The position numbers and the translations under genes are program-made. 64,000 bases of DNA, taken from Cyclaneusma minus (taxonomy: Eukaryota > Ascomycota > Leotiomycetes > Marthamycetales > Marthamycetaceae). The stretch lies in the NCBI GenBank assembly GCA_037179335.1, contig JAKZHN010000033.1:186001-250000 (forward strand). Reading direction: 5' to 3'. This document shows, piece after piece, positions 29,761 through 40,958 of this stretch (its first letter is position 1; every line of letters begins with the position of its first letter). Below the pieces are notes generated by a model. That model did not search any database. It was not told the DNA's origin and worked only from the letters and a program-made list of their open reading frames with translations.

Positions 29761-31106
29761 GCGAGCGAGAACCTCGAGTTCAGACGTTGATCTTGGCAGC
29801 AAATGATATGTGGGAGAATTGCCTCATTTCCTGATAATTCACACATCTTACTACGAGTAACACTAACCCGAGGGATGCGACTGCCCCACAGTATTCATTG
29901 TATGTTGTGAGACTGAGAAAATATCCGGTGTTTCGTGAGATAACGACAGGCAGATGTGTATGACAGCAACTAATGGATTTGACAGCGAGAGCCCAGTGTC
30001 GGCAGTCGTATGGGCTAGGTACTGACACTTCGCCCCCATTCTTCATGCTAGTTGTGGTATAGCTGAGGTGTACTGCGGTATTTCTTGAATCGACGGTGGA
30101 AAGATACATACAGCATAAAGATTCAGAGACGAGCAGTTGAACCAGATGCTGTTGTCGTTGAGCAGCCGGTTGCTCAGTGGTGAGGAAGCTCTCGCGAGAA
30201 AGGAGTTCTGTCGCTCAAACACGAACCTGTCGCATCGCAGACCGTAGATGGGCCCAAATGTAGCATCGGGTGATTCGCTCCGAATTACTCCAGCTCTTTT
30301 GTTGCACATCGATGCTCCCGAAGGACTACCCTCGCCGGAGGTAGTACTTTTCTGCACCATGACTGCAGAACGTGCCCGTTTTGGACGGTTCTGGTTGCGT
30401 TAGATAGCTCTTGAGATTGACTTTCATATTAGCCGGTCGATCGAGTCTGGAGTTTGGAAGTGGTGGTGGGTCTTGACTTAGGAGATTTGGGGCGGAGGTG
30501 GATGTTGTTGGCGGCGCGCCGCGCGGGCCCCTGGCCGTCTTCCCTTGTCCGAGAGAGGAAAGCAATGGCTTGTTCCCAGCGAAATCTCCCTAGCAGAGTT
30601 TATGGGCTTCTGCAATCGATATGTTCAACATTGTAAACTGCAGCATCTCTCCTAGAAGAACACCCGTAAGTCTCGGCTCGAACCCTAACCCTAGCCATAG
30701 CCGTAGCGTTGATCCTAGAGAAGCAAGATTTCGAGTTCATAGGAAGATCACAAGATGTGCTACGTTATTTCTCGATCCACGTTCAACAACTGGGATCTGT
30801 TTACAAAAATCATGTCCATCTCGACGGGCATCAATGTCGTCTCACATTAGATTCACCTTTTTTTCAATCTGGTTGAACGGTTCAGTTGTTTTTTATCACC
30901 GAGAGGCTCGGAGTCTTTATGGACTTATGGTAGACACTAGAGTACAGTATATACCCTGGATAATGAGATCCATACCCTAGGGCATAGAACCCATGAATCC
31001 AGCTACAATCCTCACTCTTCCCTAACAGCAGACTTCTTTCAATGGATGTCCCAGGTCTTTCCCATCGCCCACGAACACCGAATCTCCCTTCCTTGCGCCG
31101 CAGCGA
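29761..31106. other. Gene-poor stretch between arrays
   Basis: Minus-strand open frames at 29780-30109, 30043-30360 and 30326-30565 overlap and have no recognisable motif. GACAGCAA/GACAGCGAG fragments near 29965-29990 suggest residual array sequence. I call no gene here. Confidence 0.4.
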
Positions 31107-31880
31107 TCAGTTGACACGTTCAATGTCTATGTTACAACATCCAGGAATAGTCCTCTCATGATAGTAAGGCTTGATCTCCGTGTCCACCAGATAACACACC
31201 ACATCATAGGTAAGGATGGGCTCTTCGATCGGCTCGATTCCAAGCTGGTCGTATACCCGGCCCTTCTTCCTCGCCCACTCGCCTTCCTCCATGTTGTACA
31301 TGTCAATTGTGGCTTCGCTTTTGCCATCGCGCTTCAGTTGTTCGAACAGAAACAATGCATCTAGCGCCTCCTCCGGGAAAGGCTCTGGTCCTTCTAACAT
31401 AATCCATGCCACGCCGTACTGAAATTGGCAGATGCAGGCGTGACCATAAAGATCCTTGTAGCGCTCCTTGAAGGTTTCGAACACCGAGTCGGCTGTACAT
31501 GTAGTGACGGGTGGGGAAGCTTGCAACGCAGCTGTGAACAGTCTCAAGCGGATTCCGACCTCTCGCTTTTCCCCCGACAATTCCACTGACTCGCCTCTTC
31601 TTCCTGCGGCTATGATTTCCTTGATTGTCTCCTTGTCTTCGTGCAGCGAGCGCCTATTTTCCCGATCGAGGGCCATAAATTCTTCCCTCCATCCTTGCGC
31701 ATTCCTGCGGCGTCTTTTCATCATGGAGATCTTGAGATTGCCGAGATCTCGCTCCTGTTCGCTTTGTGGCGGCGCTAGATATGGACTCCAGTGACTTATC
31801 TCCAAAGCCACAGGTATAAATAAGCCTTCTCGATCTGTAATCCCCCAGTCAAAGTCGAACTTCTTGCGACCCCAGTTCAT
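31107..31880 (-). CDS. Hypothetical protein between the two repeat arrays
   Basis: 257 residues, single frame. I do not recognise the family. The composition looks like a real globular protein: aromatic-rich start (MNWGRKKFDFDWGITDREG), a charged helical middle (KISMMKRRRRNAQGWREEF) and a C-terminal half rich in Glu and aromatic residues (VFETFKERYKDLYGHACI, EALDALFLFEQLKRDGK, YDVVCYLVDTEIKPYYHE). There is no signal peptide or membrane segment. A 16-bp tandem duplication covers its start codon: TGCGACCCCAGTTCAT occurs at 31865-31880 and 31881-31896 on the plus strand, so a second, out-of-frame ATG lies 16 bp upstream (31896). It is the only plausible gene in about 9 kb of array DNA. It may be a lineage-specific or recently arisen gene. 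Confidence 0.55.
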   Translation of the reverse strand: MNWGRKKFDFDWGITDREGLFIPVALEISHWSPYLAPPQSEQERDLGNLKISMMKRRRRNAQGWREEFMALDRENRRSLHEDKETIKEIIAAGRRGESVELSGEKREVGIRLRLFTAALQASPPVTTCTADSVFETFKERYKDLYGHACICQFQYGVAWIMLEGPEPFPEEALDALFLFEQLKRDGKSEATIDMYNMEEGEWARKKGRVYDQLGIEPIEEPILTYDVVCYLVDTEIKPYYHERTIPGCCNIDIERVN

Positions 31881-31896
31881 TGCGACCCCAGTTCAT

Positions 31897-33540
31897 TGCG
31901 CCTAGTATTGAGTATGCTGAATGTTACCTATGGTTTACTTATGGATGTTTCCTGCCCTTACAAAACCGGACCTACAGCATACAGCACAAAATGTCTTTCG
32001 GTCCAGCTGCTCGGTACGTAAAATCCCAGGCCAGTAACAGCAGATACCCCCAAGTGACAACAGCTGACAAGTCCGGTGGTGAAGACTGAAGAGAGCATCA
32101 ACTTTTGGGCTTTGCTTATGTGATGCCAAGCTCAGACTCCCATTTCTAGGTATAAATACACCTCCTATCTCTTCAACTTCTAGATCAAGATGAAACCGCA
32201 TGGACCAAGATCGTGGATGCCGTGGCCAACTGGCCATCACATCTTCTCAGACTACGTACCCGAGCTTGGAGACACGGAGGCGTCACGCAAAACTGTACCA
32301 CTGTAATGATCTTCTCGCCCGCGGGTTTTCACTGCAGAAATATATGGGAAATGTGAAGTATCAATCAATAGCAGATTCGCCCAAACAGTGACAGCTACGA
32401 CGACCGGTGATGGCAATTAGATACGGCAGCTTTCAAGGCTGGACCTAATCGCCAATTTGTCTTCGCTGCTTTGCTATAAAAGGCTCCTCTAGTCCTGCTT
32501 CTCGAGCTCTCAAGCAACTGGAATGATCGTTTCCCCAGCCAGCATAATCTTCCATGCGGAGCTAGCCATGGCAACGTAGCCGCGAGTATTTCTTCATCAT
32601 CCTCGCAACTTCCCATTGCTCCATAGATGCTGAAAACTCAAGTTCACCAGACCTTGTCTGATAGCTGCTTGTTTCTTGAACATCGCTATGGGCTTATTAG
32701 TGACAGCAGAGATGAGTCCACGACAGTAGCTTGTTAGGCCGGTGATGAGTAGAGATACCAAGTACTTGGAGAAGTCGACGTGTTACTTCCAGGCTTAGAA
32801 CCTCGCCTCCTGGGTATAAATAAACCTCCCACCTCTGCAAAGGCTTCGATCAGGAATTCAATCGATGATGGAGAAGCTGATGCGACGCGACCCGAGTCCC
32901 AGCCATCTCAAGCCCAGGATCTCGTTCCAGGAAACACTGACATTTCATCATGTAATGCTAGAACCATGTCCGTCTCTGTTCAAACTGATTTTCGTCCCGG
33001 AGGCCTGTTGCAGTAGGGAAAGTTGGTAGCAACAGCATCTAAACGAACCAGTGGTGTCACTTCGATGTAACACCGACAACTCAGGGAACTGGACCTAGCA
33101 GCAAATCTGCCTCCACCAGGTATAAAAAGCCCTCCCTTCCCTGCTAAGTCTCGAACAAGTATTCGATTTCGGATATGGAGGAGTGACGCAGCCAGTGCCC
33201 CTGCGTCGACCTCATGAAGTCTCGCTGCTCCACAAGGCGCTTGTAGACTCATGTAGGTATCTTGCACCGAAGATCGTAGTTCCCCGTAATTCGCGATTTG
33301 TTCTGAACCCCGTCGGACAACAGCAGAGACCTGCCTACGACGGCAGCTTGTTGGATCGGTGGTGGGAGTTCTGCATTCCAAATGTAGAAGAAGATCTCGT
33401 GGTCGAAGAGACCAAAAGTTCTTCTTGGACAGACTGAATAGATAATTCGTTGCTGAAGCTGGACCAAACCGTAGGCTGGAGCATTTGCGTCGTTGTTTTT
33501 TCGGATTGGGGAACCCAAATCTGGGGCTTTGACCCATTTT
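31897..33540 (+). repeat. Second array of promoter-like units (type C)
   Basis: Four units with TATA boxes at 32151 (TATAAAT), 32475 (TATAAAA), 32815 (TATAAAT) and 33121 (TATAAAA), spaced 324, 340 and 306 bp. Each box is followed by a CTCC-rich stretch. Between units a motif pair recurs: CAGCAGA...CGACAGTAGCTTGTTAGGCCGGTGATG (about 32704-32746), with partners near 32038-32085, 32365-32410 and 33316-33365. Short open frames after the boxes (for example 32780-33016 and 33183-33437) are not conserved between units. The layout matches the 25-29.8 kb array, but sequence similarity is limited. Confidence 0.65.
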
Positions 33541-33940
33541 TATAGTAAGAATAGGTAGTAGAACGCGGATAGGGTCACACCCTCTGAGGCGTCGAGTGTC
33601 GGAAAACCGAAGTTAGCACAGATAGAAGCTAGGTAACAGCGCACGTGGGCAAGTTTCTAGCACAGCGCTTGTAACAGGTTCGCCTGAGTTATCTGAGCCG
33701 CGAATAAGACTCGATTTTGAAAAGCTTCATGTAGCCTAGAGATGCAACGATCAGCACCCACAAAGCGCCAGCCATATTGTCCCAACATTCCCCTGTTTCC
33801 GAAAATAATGCTCAGGGGTATCGTGTCCCATCTTTTACGCCTCATCCTATGCCAAATACGCCGGAAACGACCCCGTTTCCCCCGATATAAAAGCATAAGA
33901 AACCTCGAGTACCTCATCTCCACCTTTTCATAGCGCTCCA
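33541..33940. other. Spacer downstream of wss1
   Basis: 400 bp with another isolated TATAAAA at 33886 on the plus strand, pointing into the 3' end of wss1. No gene recognised. Confidence 0.4.
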
Positions 33941-35375
33941 CTACGAGCTAGCCTTCATAGTCCCACAATTACTGCAAGTCCACCACTGATCTTCCATCAC
34001 CGTGTAGCATTGCTGGCAACACCACGTCGGCTCTGGACCCTTCTTGCCGGCACAAGCACCTGCCGCAGGCTTGGTATTCGAAGCTATCAATTGATAGCTA
34101 GCGTCGCTCATCCTGCCCCCGGTGCTCGCAAGTTTTCGCTTCTTGTTCGCAGACCCAGACTCAGCACTCTGGATATCAGAGGTAACCTTTGCAGGACGTT
34201 CGGTGGTGCAGGCATCGCAGCAGAGGAAGTTGAGCGGGTTGTGACACGTGCAAACAGGACATTCCCAAAACGTTGGCTTAGGGGCTGAGTTTGGCGGTAG
34301 CGGTGCCGGCGAGCCTCCAGCAGATGTTTGCTGTTTGGGAGCATTCGAAGTTTTGCCGGTGCTGCCATTTGTCTGGTGCGGCGGCTGAGATGTATTTGTT
34401 GGCTTCGTAGCCATAGGAACCGGGGGCGAAATGTTCGGGGGCGAAATGTTCAGGGGCTTAGGAGTAGGTTTCAAAGAATCGGCTTTTCCGCCGCCTCTAT
34501 TTCCAGCAGGGTTTCGGGCTGATGGCTTGACGTAAGAACTTCCGCTTTTCTCTGCTTCTTCTTCCTGTATGAGTTCCCAGAGTGCTTGGGCGATCGCTGC
34601 ATCGTTGGCATCGTCGTTGTCGGCTTGTGTTGTAAATCCAGACTCCTGGGCCTTGTCTGCTAGATCGTTCTTCTCTTTCTCGTTTGTTTTCTCGGCTCCA
34701 CAGCCTCGCAACACGGTGTTTCGACGCTCGATGGCGTCTACGATGGTTCGACGGATGTCCTGTCCTGGTAGTGGAGCTGCCCCGCCTAGCTTTCGCCCAG
34801 AGCCTGATGACAGTGTCTGACGCCTTTCAGCTGCTGCTCGAGCCAGTCGTCTCGCTTCGTGCATTGGTATTCGTTGGCCACCCAATTGTCGACCCTCAGA
34901 CAAAAAGCCCTCTCCCGTGTATCCCTTCATAACCAGTCCCTGATATTCATCCCGCAGCTGATCCCATAAAGCGTGGAATTCGGCATTATGCGGCGATATA
35001 TTGTTATGGCAGAGTTCGTGGAGCATGGTGTCGACAACTTGGTCCATAGGTAAAAACTGGTTTGCATCACCGGCGTACCGAAGTCGAAGACATATCTTTT
35101 GTCCGTGATTGACGTTCAAGCCTGTGAATGAAACGGTTCAACAACGAGCCAAGTTGATAGATAATGAGGATTTTCATACCCAGTAGATTCTGCTGCTCGG
35201 GATAGAACTCCACCAAAGTGCCCACTCGCCAGTTCCGAGCCCTCATGATGGGTTTCACCAACGACGCTATTTTCCGGAGAGTGTGAAGAGCGTCTTTCTC
35301 TCGCGGTCGGTGGCGTTCGTGTGAGTAGGCACTTATGAGGGCGTCAACCTCCGTGCCGGCCGGCCTTCGAGCCAT
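33941..35375 (-). CDS. wss1: WLM-domain DNA-protein crosslink protease
   Basis: Exons 35375-35180 and 35121-33941 (minus strand) give 458 residues; the 58-nt intron has a GTATGA donor and CACAG acceptor, joining PEQQNLLG to LNVNHGQK. The WLM/SprT-like metalloprotease domain spans about residues 15-210 with zinc motif HELCHNNISPH (HExxHx5H, about 102-112). The middle is low complexity (STGKTSNAPKQQTSAGG). Two RanBP2-type zinc fingers end the protein: WECPVCTCHNPLNFLCCDAC and WCCQQCYTVMEDQWWTCSNC, each CX2CX10CX2C. The Wss1/Spartan family cleaves proteins covalently trapped on DNA in the nucleus, working with SUMO and Cdc48. The arrangement of one protease domain plus terminal zinc fingers supports Wss1 over generic WLM proteins. 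Head to head with the bHLH gene, 549 bp apart. Confidence 0.9.
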
Positions 35376-35924
35376 CTTTGGCAGATGTCGATGTTGTTTC
35401 TTCCTTCAAGTCTTCCAGAGGGAGTGGGATATCGCAGAAGCCTGTGAAGAAGGCTGGCAGAGAGAAAGTGGTATGATCAAGGAGAAAGGATGAATTTCAC
35501 CAATCCGTTCCAGTCAGAGAGAGCAGGCAAAAACGAAGAAATGAAACCCCCTCCTGACCTTCCTTCACATCCGTAGAATGCCCCAGAATCTCTCTGGTTC
35601 GACAGATTTTGTAATCAACGATGGCAAAAGGACTTTGAAGGACAACACCCGAGAACATGCCTTAAAGTAGCCTTGTTGGTCCGTGCCTCCTGTCGGACTT
35701 AGCGTCTCCTTATCAGCGTGCTATCGCAACCCCAACATTCCCCACTCTTCTCATCCGCGCGCCTGTCCTTCCTGCAACAACACCACCTCACGCATCAACT
35801 CGGGGACAGGGCCTCCAAAAGAAAACCCACCCACATACATGCCCCATTCTTCACCTACCAAACCCGCATACTCTACCCAAAGCCCGCACACCGGATCAAT
35901 TCACCTCCGACATCTCCTAGTCCA
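35376..35924. promoter_or_regulatory. Divergent upstream region of wss1 and the bHLH gene
   Basis: 549 bp. The half next to the bHLH gene (35690-35920) is C/A-rich leader-like sequence, in frame with the bHLH start but without conserved protein. Confidence 0.5.
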
Positions 35925-36254
35925 ATGAACCCGCAGCAGCCAGACCCAAAAATGTCCTCGACCCCACCCCCACGCTCCTCCTCGCAGCCTGCCCAAGACG
36001 AAAAACCCCGCCTCTCCGAACTCGAGAAGAAAGCCAACCACATCGCCTCAGAACAGAAGCGCCGACAGGCTATTCGTGAAGGTTTCGATCGGCTTACAGA
36101 GTTGGTCCCGGGACTGGAGGGGCAGGGGAGGAGCGAGAGTGTGGTGCTGAAGAAGACGGTGGATTATATGCGCGAGCAGATTGAGGAGAGGAAGAGGTTG
36201 GTAGAGCGGATTGAGGAGTTGGGGGGGAGTGTGGAACCGGGGATGCGGCGGTAG
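35925..36254 (+). CDS. Ino4-like basic helix-loop-helix protein
   Basis: 109 residues from the ATG at 35925 (MNPQQPDPKMSSTPPP). The frame is open back to 35718, but that part is low-complexity leader. Basic region and helix 1 NHIASEQKRRQAIREGFDRL carry the His, Glu, Arg residues that read CACGTG-type E-boxes. The loop is LVPGLEGQGRSE; helix 2 and a short zipper are VVLKKTVDYMREQIEERKRL. Size and sequence resemble yeast Ino4, which pairs with Ino2 to activate phospholipid genes through inositol-sensitive elements. In filamentous fungi the partner and targets are less settled, so I give no symbol. Likely a nuclear homo- or heterodimeric transcription factor. Confidence 0.8.
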   Translation: MNPQQPDPKMSSTPPPRSSSQPAQDEKPRLSELEKKANHIASEQKRRQAIREGFDRLTELVPGLEGQGRSESVVLKKTVDYMREQIEERKRLVERIEELGGSVEPGMRR

Positions 36255-37233
36255 TGGATGTGATGGTGCTGATGAGAGATGATTTGTGCGAATGGGATGT
36301 GATTTGGGGGTTGGCGGCGGTTGGCTGATGAAGGGCTTCTGAAGGGCTTCAGATTCGAGCGGGCCCTGCGTCTATGAGATATGGCACATTACGATGAGGA
36401 CATAGGCTGTCTGAGTATGTGTCTTTGCCGCGGTATGGCATCTTTGCGGATCCTCTGCGCTGTTGACCAATACTGATCGCTACCTAGACCCATCCGGAGG
36501 TAACACTCACACGAATATGGCCATTGGCACGGTATCCTGGGACTCCAGAGGCATCCCATTCTTACGACGTTCCTACGACGTGGCATACGGTATACACAGC
36601 TCCCGATATTTATCTACGGCAGCCTTGAGACTCGCTCGACCACGATACTAGAACGCTAGCTGAACCAGTCATGGGGAAACCAAGCCTTAAACTTGGTTGG
36701 ACAACAAGGACGAACGAGTACTGCGCGGCTCGAATGCCTTGAATGGTTTCAGGGGTGGCATGGTGGCCACTAAAGAAGGGTTAGAAAGGTTGAGAGGGTT
36801 GAGTGATACGGCTCTTTCTTAAGTATCTGGAGCAAACGGCACGGTACGTAGAGGGTGCGTGGTTTAATTGAGGAAGTATCCACCACTCTCTCCTCCCCCT
36901 TTTTTGTCTTGAGGTGGCTGGAGAGAAATGGCGGACCGGCGGTCCTCAGACCCCAAATAGGGGCTTTTCGGAGAGAGAGGTTATCCAAATGGGTTATAAT
37001 GAAGGTCTATTATCTCCAGCTTCGAAGGTATTACAATGCTACACCGCCGGATCGCACTTCCGTGACGGGAGACTCGGTGAATGACTTCAAGGGCTCATGA
37101 TATTGCAATTATGCTATCGTCATCTAGTCATTGCCAGTAACCGCCCATCGCTAAAGCAATCCGAGCCAGCCACCCAAGCCATGCCAATCAAATTCGGCCG
37201 TTAAAAACAGGATATCATATGATAACAAAACAC
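36255..37233. other. Intergenic region, convergent genes
   Basis: 979 bp between two 3' ends. Only short frames; no gene or repeat recognised. Confidence 0.45.
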
Positions 37234-38301
37234 TTAGTGATCAGAGACCTTCAAAATAGCCTTCCCAAAGTTCTTTCCGCTCAGCAGTCCCACAAACGCC
37301 TCAGCAAAGTTATCAATCCCCTCATCAACATGCAACTTCGTCTTGAAAGTGCCATCCGCAACCCACTTGCTAACCTTCTTAACATGGTCTTCCGAGTGCT
37401 TAGGTCCCATATCAGGATGGCCGACCAGGAATCCCTCCATGGTGACGCGCTTGCCAACCATCATCATCAGGTTCTTGGGGCCGTAGACTTCGTCCTTCTT
37501 CTTGGAGTATTGCGAGATCATGCCGCAGAGAATAATGCGGCCGTATGCGTTGATGGCTTCGAGAACAGCGTCGAGGGTTTCGCCGCCGACGTTCTCGTAG
37601 TAGATGTCGATTCCCTTGGGTGCGAGTCTGGCAAGAGCATCTGCAGTGGATTCTTCCTTGTAGTTGAAGCCGCTGTCGAAACCAAGCTCCTTGGTGATGA
37701 AATCAAGCTTCTCTTGCGAGCCAACTGATCCAATGACAGTCAATCCCTCGTGCTTAGCCAGCTGTCCAACCAACTGACCCACAGCGCCCGAAGCCGCAGA
37801 AATGAAAATCGTCTCTCCCTTCTTCGGCTTTCCAATCTCATAGAAAGAAGAGTACGCAGTAAGACCAGGCATGCCGAGCGAAGCAAGGAAGTGCTTAAGG
37901 TCGAGGTTGTAGGGGTTTTCGACCTTGGCGAAGGTGAAAGGAGGGGGCGAGGCCTTCATCGTGGCTTCGTCGACGACGGCGTATTCGGCGATGGGTAACA
38001 TGCCGCGCACGATATCACCGGACTTGAAGGAGGGGTTGGAGGACTTTAGGACGGTGGCGATGGCGCTGTTGGTGATAGGCTCGCCGAGGGTGTAGGCGGG
38101 GAAGTAGGACTTGGTCTTGGGGTCGCGCATGCGTCCGCGCTGGTAGGGGTCGAGGGAGACATAGTGGAGCTTGGCTGTGAAGCCGTTTGAAGGAGGGGCT
38201 TGCTCGGTGTCGAAGTCGCTGGTCTCGACGACGAGATCCTTGCCCGGCTTTGGGACACCGTCTGGGATCTCCTTGAAGACTACGGCTTTGTTCTGAACCA
38301 T
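37234..38301 (-). CDS. NADPH-dependent alkenal/one oxidoreductase (MDR superfamily, LTB4DH-like)
   Basis: 355 residues, single exon, start at 38301 (MVQNKAVVFKEIPDGVPKPG). Family features: LHYVSLDPYQRGRMRD near residue 45; Rossmann segment FISAASGAVGQLVGQLAKHEG near 165; GSVGSQEKLDFITKELGFD, in which a Lys commonly contacts the NADP phosphate; YYENVGGETLDAVL; and CGMISQYS. There are no catalytic or structural zinc cysteine sets, as expected for the zinc-free medium-chain reductase group that includes leukotriene B4 dehydrogenase, prostaglandin reductase and bacterial CurA/YfmJ. It reduces the C=C bond of alpha,beta-unsaturated aldehydes or ketones. The true substrate cannot be told; detoxification of reactive carbonyls is a reasonable guess. 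Confidence 0.88.
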   Translation of the reverse strand: MVQNKAVVFKEIPDGVPKPGKDLVVETSDFDTEQAPPSNGFTAKLHYVSLDPYQRGRMRDPKTKSYFPAYTLGEPITNSAIATVLKSSNPSFKSGDIVRGMLPIAEYAVVDEATMKASPPPFTFAKVENPYNLDLKHFLASLGMPGLTAYSSFYEIGKPKKGETIFISAASGAVGQLVGQLAKHEGLTVIGSVGSQEKLDFITKELGFDSGFNYKEESTADALARLAPKGIDIYYENVGGETLDAVLEAINAYGRIILCGMISQYSKKKDEVYGPKNLMMMVGKRVTMEGFLVGHPDMGPKHSEDHVKKVSKWVADGTFKTKLHVDEGIDNFAEAFVGLLSGKNFGKAILKVSDH

Positions 38302-40958
38302 TTTGACGGTATTGGGGTCGTTTCTTATTGGAGTGGAGAGGAAGTTGAGACTTTGAGAGAGGATTTGAAATTGGATGAGAGGAAGAGTAGACGAAGTTTG
38401 AGGATGGCGGGGTTTGTTTATATATCAGGAAAGAAGCTTGGGGAAGCTCAAAGGTCGACTGATGGATAAGCAAACGGAAGAAAGTAAAAAGTCACTTACG
38501 CAATCCGAAGAAAGCCCCGCCATGGATTGGAGCTTCCCAGCTTGTAACCTGAATAGGGAGAGTGGCCGAAGCAGGCCGAAGAAGTCAGAATAGGGAAGCC
38601 GTGCTAGTCCCTCGGGGTGGGCAGCATTGTGGACCAGGATGCTGTGGCATAGCGGAGAGGCGCGAGACGAACGGTGAAGCAGATCGAACATGAACTGGGC
38701 TGATGTTTCTGGCGATGTCATGGAGTCATGGTCCGAGTCGGGAGCGGGAAGGGAAAATAAAGAGATATATCATTGTGGAGCATCCGCCATCATATCATAG
38801 ATGTAATATAGAGAGGCCGTTGAGATGCGGCCTGCACTAAACCAGATGCGAAGCCGTTGCTCGGATGACAAAAGCGAGTTGACAAGTGGCAGATATACCT
38901 AAGACAAGCCATCATCGATTGTCTTCCTGGATTCTTCAAAAATGGCCGAAGAGGGTGTAGTACCATTTTAGAGCCCTAGAGGAATGTAGTAAAGGAGTGC
39001 TGTCTGGTATGTAGATGGAGGGGTCGAGGGGTATGACGGTGGTGACGAAACTGTACCTCTGTACATGTACCGACAGCTTGAAAGATCCACCAAAGCTCGA
39101 TCCGGAATATCATAAACGGCGGGCCATCATGGTTGTCTCAGCTTTTGCCACTACTCGGGACTCCAGTGGTCTCGAATGTCGACTTTCGGCCTGGCTCACC
39201 TATTCGGGCGTGTCTCCGTGAGGGCTTCTGGAAAAGTTTTGCATCGATGCCACGAAGTCCTCAAATGCAAGCTGCCGTGTCCAAGGCCACATAGTCTTCG
39301 TTCGCCGAGTCAGACAGCGGCTGAGACTTTGGCTTGCAGAATGCTTGTTCATATTTGCCTCCGTCCAAGCATAAATGTCGAGTCCCCGGAAAGGCGTTGT
39401 ATATCATCGGACGCCGGACGTAGCAAGTCGATCTTCTGCAGCTGCTCCGGTCGGGCATGATCCAAAGAGAAGCCTTTCCGCAGCAAGGCGTCAAAATATA
39501 TGTATCAGACGACCTGGTCCAGAAGCAGTGCCGGATGAATTTGAGATTTCTCAGAATTAAGGGTTTCGTACATGTATGGCATTTGATCGATGTACAAAGG
39601 TTAAGCGGCAGCTGCGTCGATATCACCCTTTCCAGGATCAGGAGCTTGGGCCCGGCCAAGATCTCAGCCGCCGGCCGTTCTCCGAGCTTGCTCCGCTTCT
39701 TTTTTACAAAGCACCTCGGCTTGTTACAAATCCACCTGGAACTTGAAGCCATCTCCAGTTTCCGAATCTGCGTCCATGTTCTCTTTCGTTCGATCTCCCT
39801 ATCTCTCCTGTCGACAATTCGAAGGGTTACAAGTTACAACATGTCTTTCAATGTACCTCCAATCCCTCGAACACCACATACAGTCAAGCCCGGAGATAGT
39901 CCTCCTTCGAGACCATCTCCTGCTCCGTTGGCTGATGAGTTCTGATAACTCCATGTTTACAAGTGCTACTGGACAACAACTTGTCACACATCTCCGGAGC
40001 AACATGAACGGACACAAATCAATACTGGATACAGAGCCTGACCCGAAGATACTGCAAAGCCGGCCATGAAACCTCTTTGACCGCCTCCTCCGTGCCGACA
40101 TACATGCTTGAAGAGTGCGGGGAGCCGAGCACCCCAAATATGGACCGGGGAATCTTTCAAAAAAGGGGTATTTCATCTATTCGGGCTTTCTCAAATTCTC
40201 ATACATATATTTGCTGTTTCCTGTACACACGGGCTTTGCTCCGGTAAGGACGAAGCTGCCGTCGTTACCCGCAACACTTGCATACCATCCAGTACCAAAC
40301 TGTACTCGAAAGAGTCTTGTAACTGTTTTGACAAAATGAAGGGTCAAGCACTCGAGATATGTGGGCGATGCAAACATGTTATCAAATATGCCACACACAG
40401 CAGCCGGCGACGAATACAACGCTGGCAATATCTGAAACACAAAATCCAGGTCTCGTACTGACAGCCACGTGTAGTTGACGCCAGCCACGAGGTAACATCC
40501 TGTCGGAAGATGTTCCGCAGACCGCATCCCGCTATGACGATTAACGACGATCCCAGCAGCTGCTTGACACCAGGGCAGGAACGAAACATTGGATGCAGCT
40601 GCCAGTTGACCGATCTCCAGGTTTATGGGACTTGAGTGTACATGACCCCTTTCTAGGCACACGTACCTCTCACACACAACACGCACAACACATCATCCGC
40701 TGTTCTCGCAAGCAAATCCGTCGATTACTTTCCTCATCTGTTCTCAGCTTCCTTCTTCGCTCCCGTGCATCCTAGATACTCTCAATTGCGTACCTCTATC
40801 CTGAAGTCTGCATTGATCATCCACCCAATCGCTCTCCTTCACCCCAACCCAGAAGTCCCGAGACCCAGACATCCAGGAGCACTACTGCTTTCGTCTCCCA
40901 CGACCCGCGAGAGCCCCAATACCACCCGATTTCTCAAACCACCACTTCGAACCCCACA
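38302..40958. other. Long region without a firm gene
   Basis: 2.66 kb. Frames at 39261-39752 (minus), 40108-40461 (plus) and 40177-40686 (minus) overlap each other and have no conserved motif. A 34-codon frame at 39841-39945 has a good start context (ACAACATGTC) after a CT-rich leader and encodes a Pro-rich peptide beginning MSFNVPPIPRTPHTV; it could be a small peptide gene or the first exon of something unseen. The last 200 bp are the leader of the 2EXR gene. Confidence 0.4.

Noticed and set aside
32780..33437. Short frames after type C TATA boxes as a small-peptide family
   Set aside because: The frames differ in length, start and sequence from unit to unit (one has a stop after three codons), so there is no sign of shared coding constraint.
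25001..33540. CRISPR-like array
   Set aside because: Units are hundreds of bases long, diverged and not separated by unique spacers, and the host is a eukaryote.
39261..39752. 163-codon minus-strand frame
   Set aside because: Very Cys/Arg/Ser-rich, overlaps plus-strand frames and has no recognisable domain.
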